This document shows, one piece after another, positions 12,501 through 21,874 of a stretch of 64,000 nucleotides of DNA (positions within the stretch are counted from its first letter, which is position 1; every line of letters starts with the position of its first letter). Origin of the DNA: Onchidella celtica. Its lineage: Eukaryota; Mollusca; Gastropoda; Systellommatophora; Onchidiidae. The stretch spans positions 78,914,686 through 78,978,685 of the forward strand of contig OZ007567.1 in NCBI GenBank assembly GCA_963931925.1. The letters are read 5' to 3'. Below the pieces are notes generated by a model that saw nothing but the letters and a program-made list of their open reading frames with translations, did not search any database and was not told the origin of the DNA. Made by a program: the position numbers and the translations under genes.

Positions 12501-15500
12501 AACATTTCCATAGTCTCATACTGGTGGAGCTTTCCAAGATAATCATCAAATTAGCTGCCTTATTGATGCTGGGATTAGTCACAGCTGCTGAAGTAGCAAG
12601 TGCAAGGGGTATTTCTTTTAGGAGAGTACACTGTACAGAAACTAAGAATCTTCCTGTATGGACATAATTTTACTGGATTAATGTACGCAATTTGATATGA
12701 AATATTCAGAAATATCTTCGTGGAAAGAGATTTATGAAAATATTAGACATATTCCCCTAACATTGGCATGTGCACTCTTAGAAAAGGGACGGGCACACCA
12801 GCAAGGAGTACTGACATACCGTATATAGGCTGATGAAATTTAACCCTAAAACTTGGATGCACTTGGAATCAAGTTTTAAAACACTATTGGAAATCTAATT
12901 TATAAGGAATGTCTACACTTATCTATTTCAGTGGTGCCCCATATCCAGAATTGGAGTCTTACTTGCAGAAGTATCAGGTAAACTCTTTCATTACTTTGCT
13001 TGATAAAAATGGGGTGAATATCATCCCATTTTTCACATGCAGAATATACGTATTTATTATTATGCACAAATAGCTTGAAGCCAATCATAAGAATTACAGA
13101 GAAAGTCAAAGAACATTTTCCTGCCATTATCACTTATTGAAAAATTTTATATGTCAAGTTTGTGTTCATTTGATTAAGTTGAGGCATACAGGGGTTATGT
13201 ATCAATGGAGTGACCCATTAGAGGAGTGGCGTAATGAAAGGAATGACAAGACAGGAATGAATTTCAAAGGAGTGACAGGAATATTACTATCAGTAAGGAG
13301 TGACAGTAAAAAGAAATGCTTCTAAATCCTCCCTCAAGCTACATGTTTGGATCCCTTTTTGTTTCATCTGGATATTTTTGTTTTTGCCTAATAGTATCTA
13401 TAAATATAATTGGGTAAAATTGGACGTTTGTACTCTATAGCTGAAAAAACTACTGAACGTAGAGCCATGAAAAAATTACTGAAAGTTGTTCAAAGACTGA
13501 GCAAGGTTTGTATCAATTCATTTTAATGATGCAACAACCTTAAAAATTTAGAAAAATAGAAAACAAAATGGGCCGTTCGAGGATTTTCGATTCGTCATTT
13601 TTACAGCTCAGACAGGGCCGAGTGTAGTAAGATATTTTGGTAACTCGAAACTTTGGTCACCTAAGGCTCAGGAACCGCAAAACACTCAGGCTTCAAACTT
13701 TGCACAACAGCATATTATCAATGCGAAATTAACATGGGCTATATTAGAAATTATGAAATGTTCAGGCTTCTACGTTTCATTTTTCATTGTGCATCATTTA
13801 GATCTATTTCGAGTCATGGTTCGCCATTTTAAGGTTTCGTTATCACTTCCTGCGATGTGTTCACTATGAAACACACTAACCCGTGCGCAAATCATGCTAT
13901 TGTACGGGACGCGCAGGGTGTCAACTCGCAAAGGCAGAGCAGTAAGACTTAATTAAAAACAAACAAACAAAAATAAAATAAACAAATAGGAACAGGCAAG
14001 ATGAAGCAGGTCCATAATAACCACCCAGAACTGAAACTAATATTCAAACCGATTTATCCCGGGCAGGGCCGGGGACCTCAGCTAGTATAAATATATGTTG
14101 TTAAGGGGGGGTGCGGGTCCTGAAGGTGATTTTTGTTATTATGAGAAATAGACAATTTTAACTATTATAATCGAATTCAGGATGTCTGAATTAGCAGGAA
14201 AAAAATGTAAAAAAATTTGTTTGTCATATTGTTGCCATGGAAGCGCCGCCATCTTGGATTTTGAGTCCCCAAAAAGTACCAAATTCAATATAGATAGGCT
14301 TCGCCAAATTTTACTGGATTTATTTGAAACTTCTCTTATGTCTTATTCAATCCAATTAAAAACTTAATACAGAAGGGAATTTTGATATCTCTGACAGATC
14401 TTTTGTTATAAATTTTTGAAAATGGTAATAATAATAATAATAATAGTTCGTCCATCAGGTATGATGATGACCTTAACAACACCAGAGGAATAAAGAACAG
14501 AAATTGTTGAGAATTTCAACACATGGACAATAAAGAGAACTAAAGGACACAGAGGACAGAATGGAAAGACTGTTCTTTCATGACTTATGGCTTCTCATGT
14601 GACTGATAAGTCCTATTTTTGCCCTGCAGACCCTTCCGCATAAATGACAAGAGTGCTCCGTTGGTTCAGTACCACTGGGCCTTTTTTTGCGCCATTCTCT
14701 TTTTTTGATAGTCTGCTGGACTCTGTCAGCTTCCCATGCTTTGCTGCCTCTGGTAAGGGCCGCCCTCCAATTTGCACGATCAAGCGAGAGCTTTTCCCAC
14801 TCACTCACATCAATGGCAAAGGCCTTCAGTGATTGCTTGAGAGTGTCTTTGTAACGTCTCTTTGGGGCCCCAACATTCCTCGTTCCATTTGAGAGCTCAG
14901 AGAAGAAGATTTGCTTAGGGAGTCTGGAGTCGGGCATTCTGACAACATGTCCTGCCCAACGTAGCTGAATTTTTTTCAGGTGGCAGAAGATGCTCAATTC
15001 CTTGGCACGATTGAGGACCTCAGTGTCTGGAATTTTATCCTGCCATTTGATCCTTAGGATCTTTCTAAGGCAGGCCAGATGAAAGTGATTTAGCTTTCTG
15101 GCATGCGATTGGTACACTGTCCAGGTTTCAGCCCCATAGAGTAGGGTGGGAAGGACCACAGCATTGTACACTTTCAGCTTAGTGTCTGTGCGAATGCCGG
15201 CGACATCCCATACTCTCTTTCGAAGCCTGCCAAATGCAGAGCTGGCTTTGCTGATTCTTGAGAGAATTTCAGTATCAACACGAGCCGCGGAAGACAGTGT
15301 ACTGCCAAGATAGGTGAAGTTCTCCGACACCTTCAGAAGACTGTCATGGACTTTGATATTTGGGGTCACAGGATACTTGTCGTCTGGAGTAGGCTGATGG
15401 AGCACTTCCGTCTTCTTTGTGCTTATTGTGAGGCCAAAGTTGTCACAGGCACTAGAGAACTTATCAACACAGTTTTGCATGCTATCCTCATCGTGTGCCA

Positions 15501-18500
15501 GAAGTGCACAATCATCAGCAAATAGTAGGTCACAGACTTGAGTACTTTTGGTTTTGGTTTTTGCCTGAAGTCTCCTGAGGTTGAATAGACTGCCATCAGT
15601 TCGGTACTTGATGCTTACCCCTTGAGGAGGAGAGCTAAAGGCTTCTTGTAGCATTGCAGAGAACATGATGCTGAACAGAGTTGGGGCTGACACAACCCTG
15701 TTTTACCCCATTTGTGACAGCAAAGGGCTCTGAAACACTGCCGTTGCTTTTGACTGCAGCTTGCATGCCATCATGAAACTGGCGCACTATTGTGATGAAT
15801 TCGGGTGGACACCCAAACTTCGCCAAGATTTTCCAGAGGCCTTCACGACACACTGTGTCAAATGCTTTTGTGAGGTCAACAAATGTGATATACAGCGCTT
15901 TATTTTGTTCCATGCATTTTTCCTGAATCTGTCTGGCAGCAAAAATCATATCCGCCGTTCCCCTCTCTTTACGAAAGCCACATTGGCTCTCGGGAAGCAA
16001 GTCATTTGACGAGAGGTGATCAAGAAGGCAATTCAGAAGCATTCTTGCCAATATTTTGCCAGCAATTGAAAGTAGAGAGATTCCCCGATGGTTGTCACAG
16101 ACTTGGCTGTCCCCTTTGTTTTTGTACAGATGGATGATTGAAGCATCTTTGAAGTCCTGTGGCAGCTTCCCTGCTTTCAACATATGATTGAACAACTCGG
16201 TCAACCTTTCAATAAGCTTTTCTCCACCGAAGGCATACACCTCAGCAGGAATTGAATCCACGTCTGGTGATTTGTTAAAGGACATATGATTTGTGGCAGT
16301 TCGGGTCTCATTTGCTGTGAATGGCTTGGCAAGAGCTGCATTAATAGGAGTCTGAGGGAGGCGGTCAATGGACTCAGTATTTATATTTGATGGCCGATTT
16401 AGCACACCTCCGAAATGTTCTGCCCAACGCTGAATTATGGCATTCAATTCAACAGTGCGTGTTGAACCATCTGACGCAAGAAGTGGCGTAGTGCCAGAGC
16501 GGGATGGTCCAAACACAGCTCGGAGGCTCTCAAAGAACTTTCTAGTGTTGTTTGTGTCGGCATATTTCTGAGTTTCTCTTACTCGCTCTTCAAGCCAGTC
16601 ATTTTTCATTTTCCTCAGCTTCTTCTGGAGTACACCCTTACATGCACGCAGTGCATCAGCTTTTGCTGTGGAAGAGGGGTCACTGCAGTGAGCTTGGATG
16701 AGACTATTTTTTCCTTTGATGAGCACTTTGATTTCATTATCATTATCATTGAACCAGTCCTGGTGCTTGCGGACAGGAAAACCAACTGTGCTGCTGGCGC
16801 AAGAGTGTACAGTCGTATTTAGGTCAGTCCAGCTCTGTTCAATGTTCTCAGGGTCAAAAGTCACGCAATCCAATTTTGAGGAGAGTTCTGATGAGAGCTC
16901 GCTCTGTTTCTCAGCTGAGCAGAGTTTTGAAACATTTAGGCCTTTAGGTGGCGCTTTCCCTTGAGGGCGTCTATTGCGCCTCAATGTTAGTCTGAGCTTG
17001 CAAACAATGAGTCTGTGGTCAGTTCCACACTCGGCACCACACATCGCCTTTGTTACAAGGACATCCTTTCTGTCAGTCTTCCTCACAATGACATAGTCTA
17101 TGAGATGCCAATGCTTTGAGCGGGGATGCATCCATGACGTTCTGTTTCTCACGGGGAGACTAAAATTTGTGTTGGTAATGAACAGGCCAAATTCAGCGCA
17201 CAAAGTAAGTAAGCGCAACCCATTGTTATTGCATGAACCAACTCCATGAGGGCCCAAAACATTTGGCCACGCTGAGATTTCGGAGCCAACCCTAGCATTT
17301 GAAGTCCCCCAAGAGAATCAGCTTATCAGCTGCCGGGACAGAGCATATGACAGATTCTAGATCAGAATAGAACTTGTCTTTGGCTTCATCTGGGTTTGTC
17401 ATGGTGGGCGCATATGCGCTAATGAGGGTGGCTGACTGGCTTTTCCCAACTGGGATCCTGAGTGTCATTAGCCTGTCATTTATTTCAATTGGCATGGACT
17501 GCAAGTTTCTGACAAGGTCATTTTTAATTGCAAACCCAACACCATGCTGTCTCGGTTCGACTGCACCCTTGCCTTTCCAGAAGAAGGTGTATCCACCACT
17601 GAGCTCTTTGAGTTGGCCACTATCAGGGAGTCTGGTCTCACTGAGTGCCACTATGTCCAGGTTGTACCTGCTGAGCTCAATGGCAATAAGTGCAGTGCGT
17701 CTTTCCGGGTTGTTTGAGTTGTCCTGTAGTGTGCGTATATTCCAGGCTCCTAGCCTGAGTAAGCTGAATTTCTTTTTGTTTCGACCGCAAAAAGGGATCC
17801 CCACTGGTCGCGGTATACCAGTCAGGGTGATGTGAAGTGGGCTTTCTTTAGGGCACCTTTTCTAGCCCCTTCCTCAGTTGAGGTGAGCAGTGCTATCCTT
17901 AAATAAGGCTGCTCAGCTACTGTGGGTGCTGCCTCCCCACGCCTCCATTTCAATCGACGATGAAGCGACCATAGCCCACAGCCACCAACGTGTAGGTCTG
18001 TGCTAACAGCTTCCAGTCTATCCAAACCTGCTGCCACCGCACTCGCCCATCGCCGTTGGAATTTTGAGAGGAAAGAAGACGAGACAAAGATGAAAGAAGA
18101 CGAGGTGAGTGTTAAGACTGGCGCAAAGAATTTGTTTTTAGTGAGAAAGAGCTGCGCAAACATCAGACTCACTCTCTCGCCTGGACACAACTTATCCAAG
18201 TGGCAAGACAGGGTCAAGACGACTGGAAATGTATCCAGGTGCAGGAGGATGCCAGAGGGACAGTCATATTGCCTGACCGGCTGCCTGTAGGCTACTCCAC
18301 AGCCTCGCAGTCCCAACTGACTAGGGTGAAAGACCCAAACCAAAGAACACCAATACTGGTGGATGCTCTGTGTCACGATATCCAGGCCAGAGTGACGGTA
18401 TATTGCCATCTGCCCTATCAATCAACCACTGGCCTGCTGCCGCCAGCTTCGAAGCTGCGTCCGGGAAGTTTGCTCAATTCTTCGTCTGTGATTTAGGCAA

Positions 18501-21500
18501 ACAAGCCTATGACCACACCGCTACCGGGGGCCAATATGAAGGACTCAAGTACTGAGGGTCACATTGTGCCCTAGCATGTGGCCGTTGGGTTAGATGAAAC
18601 CTCCTCCGCCCTGGCCGTTTGCACCGACAGGTGCACGCCCACTGATACCATGCTAGCGTACCAGTTCATGAAACAGGTTGTACTGGATTACATGTTACCA
18701 GTAGCAGATTTTTCTGACCTGACATGTTGTGACATGTTGAAAATGGTATGTAGCGGAATATCACCAAAAAATTCAACCAAAAAAAAAATGAAAAGTTGAA
18801 CAAATTTGCTTCTGTATGAATTTTTTGATTTGTTCAAACATGTTGTTAGCCAAATTTATACCAATTGGTCAATAAATAAAAAACTAGTTCACAAATCACT
18901 GATCAAAAGTGCAATTTCGAGAAAATCGCATTTGAAAATTTTTTTCAATAAAAATGTTATTGAAACGTGTTACACATGGCTAAAGTCATCATCACTGGTG
19001 TGCTGAGCCTCAACAATGATTTCCAAACCACCAAAGGCTTATGACAGATGTGTACGGAGGAGTAGGGGTTTTGATAGCGACACTGAGATGTTATTTAGGG
19101 CTAATTTTGCAGCCCAATGGCATGATTCTTGTGCCTTTTTCTTGAACCCCCCACCTCACTAAAAGGCATATTTCAGGGTTATAAACATTCAAAATTGACA
19201 TTTGGTTACTAAAATAGTGTTCCTAAATGGATAAACTAACCGAAAAGTACAAAATCGCGATATCGGTATTTTTAAGCCTAATTTCGATTTCAGGACCCGC
19301 GCCCCCCCTTAAGGCAACGGCAAATTGGAGAGACTCAACCTGCATGCATGGGCGTTGCTTCATTTCACCTGTGTACCTTTCAGTGTGCTAATTGGATTAG
19401 CTTTGTCATCATTTGTCAGACCATATAACAAATAAAATAAATGGGAGCCTGCTCCATTTCATGTGTATAATTTTAATTGTGTCATATATTAAGACTTGGG
19501 GGGTGCTGTAGGTGATGAAAAACAGCCCCTTTGAAATATTTTTTTCAATTTTTTAGACCCTACTCATTTGATATATTATTTACATCAGTCCTTTGTTATT
19601 TCACTCCTTTAAACAATTTCTGCTGCAGGTGCACAAAGGCCCTGAAGGAAAACAAACTCTTTACTTTATTCAGAGGTAAAACAATTCCCTCTCAGAAAAC
19701 ATAGTTAGTAAGTGGCACTTTTCTTTTTTTTTTTTGTCAATGAAATTTGGTTGATGAAAATAGTTAAATCTGTGCAGGTTGTGGTTTTTGGGAAATTTTC
19801 AGGGAAAAATGGAAGTTTTAGAGCACAAATGTTATTTTCTAAAGGGATTATTGAGTGTAATGGGTTGTTATTATTATATTAAAAATGCTGTTGCTTTCAG
19901 AATCCCAAGGAGGCTGATGCCATGACAAAGATTCAATCAGAGCTGGATGAAACAAAAATCATTTTGGTGAGGAATTTTAACTGTTTATTTGACACAATGA
20001 ATTACTGCGCTATCCAGTTAACCTGACAGGAGACAGAAAAAAAACAACAACTGATTAAGCCCACTGGATGTTGAAGTAAGTGGGGTCTGCGGGACATAAG
20101 ATTATTCAGCCAATTGATTGTGTCCCTTGACCATCCTACCCATCCGCATTAGTGAGTTTACCCCAAGTCCTATGTTGGAGGACTATGCTGGCTCCTGCTC
20201 ACAACCCGGGAAGCATGCCAGGGCCACATAATGCTCATCACGTTGCAACTTTTGGTCCTGCATGAGGCCACTTTTGTGGCATAGAAACGCAGCTTCTCCT
20301 GTTTGTTACTCAGTGGCCCCCACTGATTATTTTATTATGCTTGTTTCATTTGTTTATTTATTCGGTCACTATTACTAAATCTAATGCTATGACATCATCC
20401 AATTATGATAATTATGATATGTAATAACTATTTGTCATACTCACATAATGGTGCTGACAGTCAGAAGTTTGATTTGCGAAAAATCTAAGGGAAACTTTTG
20501 ACTTTGATGCTGGTTGGTATTTTACATGTGAAATGATGAGAAGAAGGCAACTGCTTGTTTGATAAGCCATATTATGCATAATGATTAATTCCAATGTATT
20601 ACTAGGAAAAATGCTGCGTTAAGGTGTTTGTTAGTAACTTCTTCGTGAGGGTAGTAAACTGGAAGAAAATCACTGTCTTTGTTGTTGATCAAAGCTGGTT
20701 GTTTCAGTTTCTGTATTGCAAATGAAATATGTGATTTGGGAGATATAGTTAATAATAAGTACATTGTTCTCCATTGCAGCATAATACAATTGAAGCAGTA
20801 TTGCAGAGAGGAGAAAAACTGGACGACTTGGTAGAAAAGTCTGAGGGACTCAGCATGCAGTCAAAAACATTTTATAAAACTGTGAGTAATTTGCTAATGT
20901 CTTGTTATATGTTGTCAAAGATTATCACCCCGGAAATCCTGGAATGAATAGCTTGCAGCAGTTCAAATGCAAATGGTACATTAAGACCGAGGTTTTAAAA
21001 TGTTTAGAAAAATCACAAGTTTTAACAAGGAGGTAAATTAAAACAACTCGAGGCTTAAATATAAGATTTGCATGAAGTCGGGTGACATGTCATAGTTCAG
21101 TAAGGGATACATATCATTTAGTGTAAAACTTAGATATGTCTCTTATTTCTAGTCTAGAGTTAAACTTTAACTCAATGACTACGTTTACCTCGACAGTTGC
21201 AGTGAAAATCATTGCTACAGTAACCTACTCTTACCGCAACTCTTGCAATTCCAACTTCATAATTCATACTGGAGCAGTTGTGGTGTAATAAGTTCACCTA
21301 TTTGATAATGTATTCATTTTCTATTACATAGAAAGTTGCAAAGCCATAATAGGACGAAAGGAAAGTGAGCTATGATAATAACACAACAATGACCAACAGT
21401 GGCAATAGTGTTTTGCAACTAGTTTGATGAACACAGTGCTGAATGTGACCCAGATATGAGATATTGTTTATTATATTGCTAAATCATTCTCCAAATTTTA

Positions 21501-21823
21501 AATGTCTAGATTTTAATTAATAAAGGTGCTGAGATTTTTTAAAAAGTACTCTTGAAATGGTTGGACCAATGGGATCACATGAGGAAAAATGGCTTGTAGT
21601 CAGTGAGTTAAAATTAGGTCAAGCATTATTTGGTTTGGGCACTTGGGGTTTTGTGAACACAAAACGGAATGTATTTGTATAAATGACTGGAGGTAAAGTT
21701 TTCTTTTATTAGTCTTAAGATACTTTATACATTTCTTCCGATTTTGTTTCCCAACACAGTTTAGAGAGCTGTTTATTTTCATTTCAGGCCAAGAAGACAA
21801 ACCAGTGCTGCGTTATACTCTAA
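6570..21823 (+). CDS. YKT6: YKT6 v-SNARE homologue, spliced gene
   Basis: YKT6 is an R-SNARE of ER-Golgi, intra-Golgi, endosomal and autophagosome fusion; it cycles between cytosol and membranes through lipid anchors. Eight coding exons (6582-6688, 8960-9042, 11772-11872, 12309-12367, 12932-12977, 19901-19966, 20780-20881, 21788-21823) give 199 codons, against 198 in the human protein. All introns are GT-AG and phases agree at each joint. Residues 1 to about 130 form the longin domain. The SNARE motif follows, with the zero-layer Arg at about 164 in LQRGEKLDDLV. The C-terminus is CCVIL, so both the palmitoylated and the prenylated Cys are present. The ATG matches the family start and lies 12 bases after an acceptor (CAG at 6567-6569), implying a non-coding 5' exon. 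Confidence 0.95.
6582..6688 (+). CDS. YKT6: YKT6 coding exon 1
   Basis: Codons 1-35 plus two bases. It begins MKLYSTAVLL, the conserved longin start, and ends at FQRS before a GTAATT donor. The upstream polypyrimidine tract and CAG at 6567-6569 suggest a 5' UTR intron. Confidence 0.93.
7867..7968. repeat. Short GGCCTCC repeat and hairpin
   Basis: TTGGCCTCCTGCAGGAC (about 7868) recurs as TGGCCTCCCGCAGGAC (about 7948) in direct orientation, and GAGGAGGCCAAT (7932-7943) is the inverse of ATTGGCCTCCTG (7867-7878). It is a small structured repeat inside YKT6 intron 1. Nothing else in this intron looks like a gene. Confidence 0.45.
8960..9042 (+). CDS. YKT6: YKT6 coding exon 2
   Basis: It follows a CTTTCAG acceptor and ends before GTATGG. 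It encodes VGEFMTFTSKILVERTA and onward to KEQ, the longin stretch matching EFMTFTSQLIVERSS of vertebrate YKT6. Confidence 0.93.
9397..9484 (+). repeat. Left terminal inverted repeat, Ginger-like
   Basis: The left end reads TGTTGCAGTAAATTTACG and is mirrored by the right end at about 11619-11704. It contains short palindromes such as AATTCGCGAATT. Further TTTACTG/CAGTAAA words occur just inside both ends. Confidence 0.8.
9700..9782. repeat. (GA)n microsatellite
   Basis: Purine-only GA-rich tract inside the Ginger-like element, beyond the 3' end of its gene. Open frames across it are low-complexity artefacts. Confidence 0.8.
10026..11306 (-). pseudogene. KRBA2-like integrase pseudogene of Ginger element
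   Basis: Read on the minus strand. Exon A (11306-11125; an upstream in-frame Met lies at 11390) ends KNRNDFYLLST. A consensus donor GTAAGT at 11124 and acceptor TTGCAG at 10770-10768 define a 357-base intron filled with CT repeats. Exon B (10767 to about 10505) has YEVIKCG and the H2C2 module (IHRAHVATGHGG ... LCVECQ) and stops at GVVV. The frame then changes, and sequence usually found after the catalytic core follows (10504 to about 10285, GDNVAVPIPLVDRGRGD). After another frame change near 10280, the Cys-rich tail KCNCNGPKKCQNNRCKC ends at 10026. With the DDE core missing and two frame breaks, no active integrase can be made. Confidence 0.8.
10768..11124 (-). other. Predicted intron made of CT/GA repeats
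   Basis: Good splice sites bound a nearly pure CT-rich microsatellite (GA on the plus strand, about 10800-11110). Joining the flanks restores the family sequence LLST-YEVIKCG in frame. A repeat expansion inside an intron of the transposase gene is the simplest reading. Confidence 0.65.
11619..11704 (-). repeat. Right terminal inverted repeat, Ginger-like
   Basis: The reverse complement reads TGTTACAGTAAATTTACG and matches the left end over about 80 bp with a few substitutions and a small indel. TATA flanks the end. Confidence 0.8.
11772..11872 (+). CDS. YKT6: YKT6 coding exon 3
   Basis: It encodes YICHVYVRSDNLAGVV and continues through DHEYPQRVAHTL to NK, the most conserved longin segment. 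The acceptor is ATTCAG and the donor GTAAAG; the phases match exons 2 and 4. Confidence 0.94.
12309..12367 (+). CDS. YKT6: YKT6 coding exon 4
   Basis: It encodes LLEEFPERCPKPQWSSVKE, the longin alpha-helical region and following loop. The acceptor ends ATAAAG and the donor is GTGAGT. Confidence 0.88.
12932..12977 (+). CDS. YKT6: YKT6 coding exon 5
   Basis: A 46-base exon encoding GAPYPELESYLQKYQ, the link between longin and SNARE domains (human equivalent YPALDGHLSRYQ). The acceptor is TTTCAG and the donor GTAAAC. Confidence 0.9.
14040..14085 (+). mobile_element. Possible Helitron 3' terminus
   Basis: The sequence CCCGGGCAGGGCCGGGGACC followed by TCAGCTAG|T resembles Helitron 3' ends: a GC-rich hairpin region followed by CTRR, with T after it. 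The 5' end (TC) was not located; the upstream limit may be near 13560. A related string lies near 40547-40582. Confidence 0.35.
14578..15693 (-). pseudogene. LINE RT catalytic and C-terminal part
   Basis: It carries APTLFSIMFSAML, the catalytic FADD box (LLFADDCALL, about 15511-15522), YLGSTLSSAARVDTE, YGAETWTVYQSHARKLNHF and PKRRYKDTLKQSLK. It ends with a C2H2 finger, CHLCGRVCRAKIGLISHMRSH. The stop is at 14578. This third segment is itself uninterrupted. Confidence 0.85.
15690..17290 (-). pseudogene. LINE endonuclease C-terminus and RT fingers/palm
   Basis: It continues the endonuclease in another frame: LGPHGVGSCNNNG, TSWMHPRSKHWHLIDYV and GTDHRL (catalytic His). The linker and reverse transcriptase follow: FKDASIIHLYKNKG, ESQCGFRKERGTADM, FVDLTKAFDTV and GVKQGCV. 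The frame breaks again near 15695, just before APTLFS. Frame residues beyond that point are out-of-phase noise. Confidence 0.82.
17259..17804 (-). pseudogene. LINE APE endonuclease, N-terminal part
   Basis: The frame has LGAWNIRTLQDN, IVALSETRLPDSG (catalytic Glu), LISAYAPTMT and LILLGDF. It then breaks: one extra A in the run before TGCTAG near 17300 produces a stop at 17292 where the GDFNAR motif should continue. The product would nick target DNA to prime reverse transcription. Confidence 0.8.
19901..19966 (+). CDS. YKT6: YKT6 coding exon 6
   Basis: It encodes NPKEADAMTKIQSELDETKI and two further residues, the start of the SNARE motif. It lies 6.9 kb after exon 5 because the intron is inflated by nested transposons. 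Confidence 0.94.
20780..20881 (+). CDS. YKT6: YKT6 coding exon 7
   Basis: 34 codons of the R-SNARE core beginning HNTIEAVLQRGEKLDDLVEK. The Arg of LQRGEK is the ionic zero-layer residue. The acceptor is TTGCAG and the donor GTGAGT. Confidence 0.95.
21788..21823 (+). CDS. YKT6: YKT6 coding exon 8 with lipidation box
   Basis: It encodes AKKTNQCCVIL and the TAA stop. The two adjacent cysteines correspond to the palmitoylated and prenylated Cys of YKT6. The terminal residue is Leu, whereas well-known homologues end in Met. Confidence 0.94.
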   Translation, partial: AKKTNQCCVIL

Positions 21824-21868
21824 CTTCATGAGATAATTGTATCGGATATTCAAGTCAAAGTTATATGT

Positions 21869-21874
21869 AATAAA
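21869..21874 (+). terminator. YKT6: Candidate YKT6 poly(A) signal AATAAA
   Basis: This is the first AATAAA after the YKT6 stop, 46 bases downstream. Transcript data are lacking, and longer 3' UTRs are possible because the following A/T-rich DNA has other candidates. Confidence 0.4.

Larger units (their letters stand above)
14424..18650 (-). mobile_element. APE-type LINE (RTE-like), nearly full length
   Basis: Minus-strand non-LTR element inside the TTAA element. The order is a long 5' leader (about 18650-17810; its 5' boundary is uncertain), APE endonuclease, reverse transcriptase, C-terminal C2H2 finger, and a short (ATT)n tail at 14424-14445. It resembles sequences often auto-annotated as craniofacial development protein 2-like, which are LINE endonucleases. 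Two frameshifts make it inactive. Confidence 0.82.
14105..19308. mobile_element. piggyBac-like TTAA element with nested LINE
   Basis: It begins GGGGGGGTGCGGGTCCTGAA and ends with the complement, TTCAGGACCCGCGCCCCCCC, a 20-base terminal inverted repeat with one mismatch. TTAA flanks it at 14101-14104 and 19309-19312, the piggyBac hallmark. Without the LINE it would be about 1 kb. No transposase frame is visible, so it is a non-autonomous derivative. It lies in YKT6 intron 5 and accounts for most of that intron's length. Confidence 0.75.

Noticed and set aside
17822..18421. 199-codon minus-strand frame
   Set aside because: It lies in the 5' leader of the 14.4-18.6 kb LINE, with no domain and overlapping plus-strand frames; treated as untranslated leader.
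19629..19675. Exon-like segment (CTGCAG acceptor, GTAAAA donor) encoding VHKGPEGKQTLYFIQR between YKT6 exons 5 and 6
   Set aside because: It is 47 bases, so it would shift the frame between exons that already join perfectly; YKT6 has no residues there.
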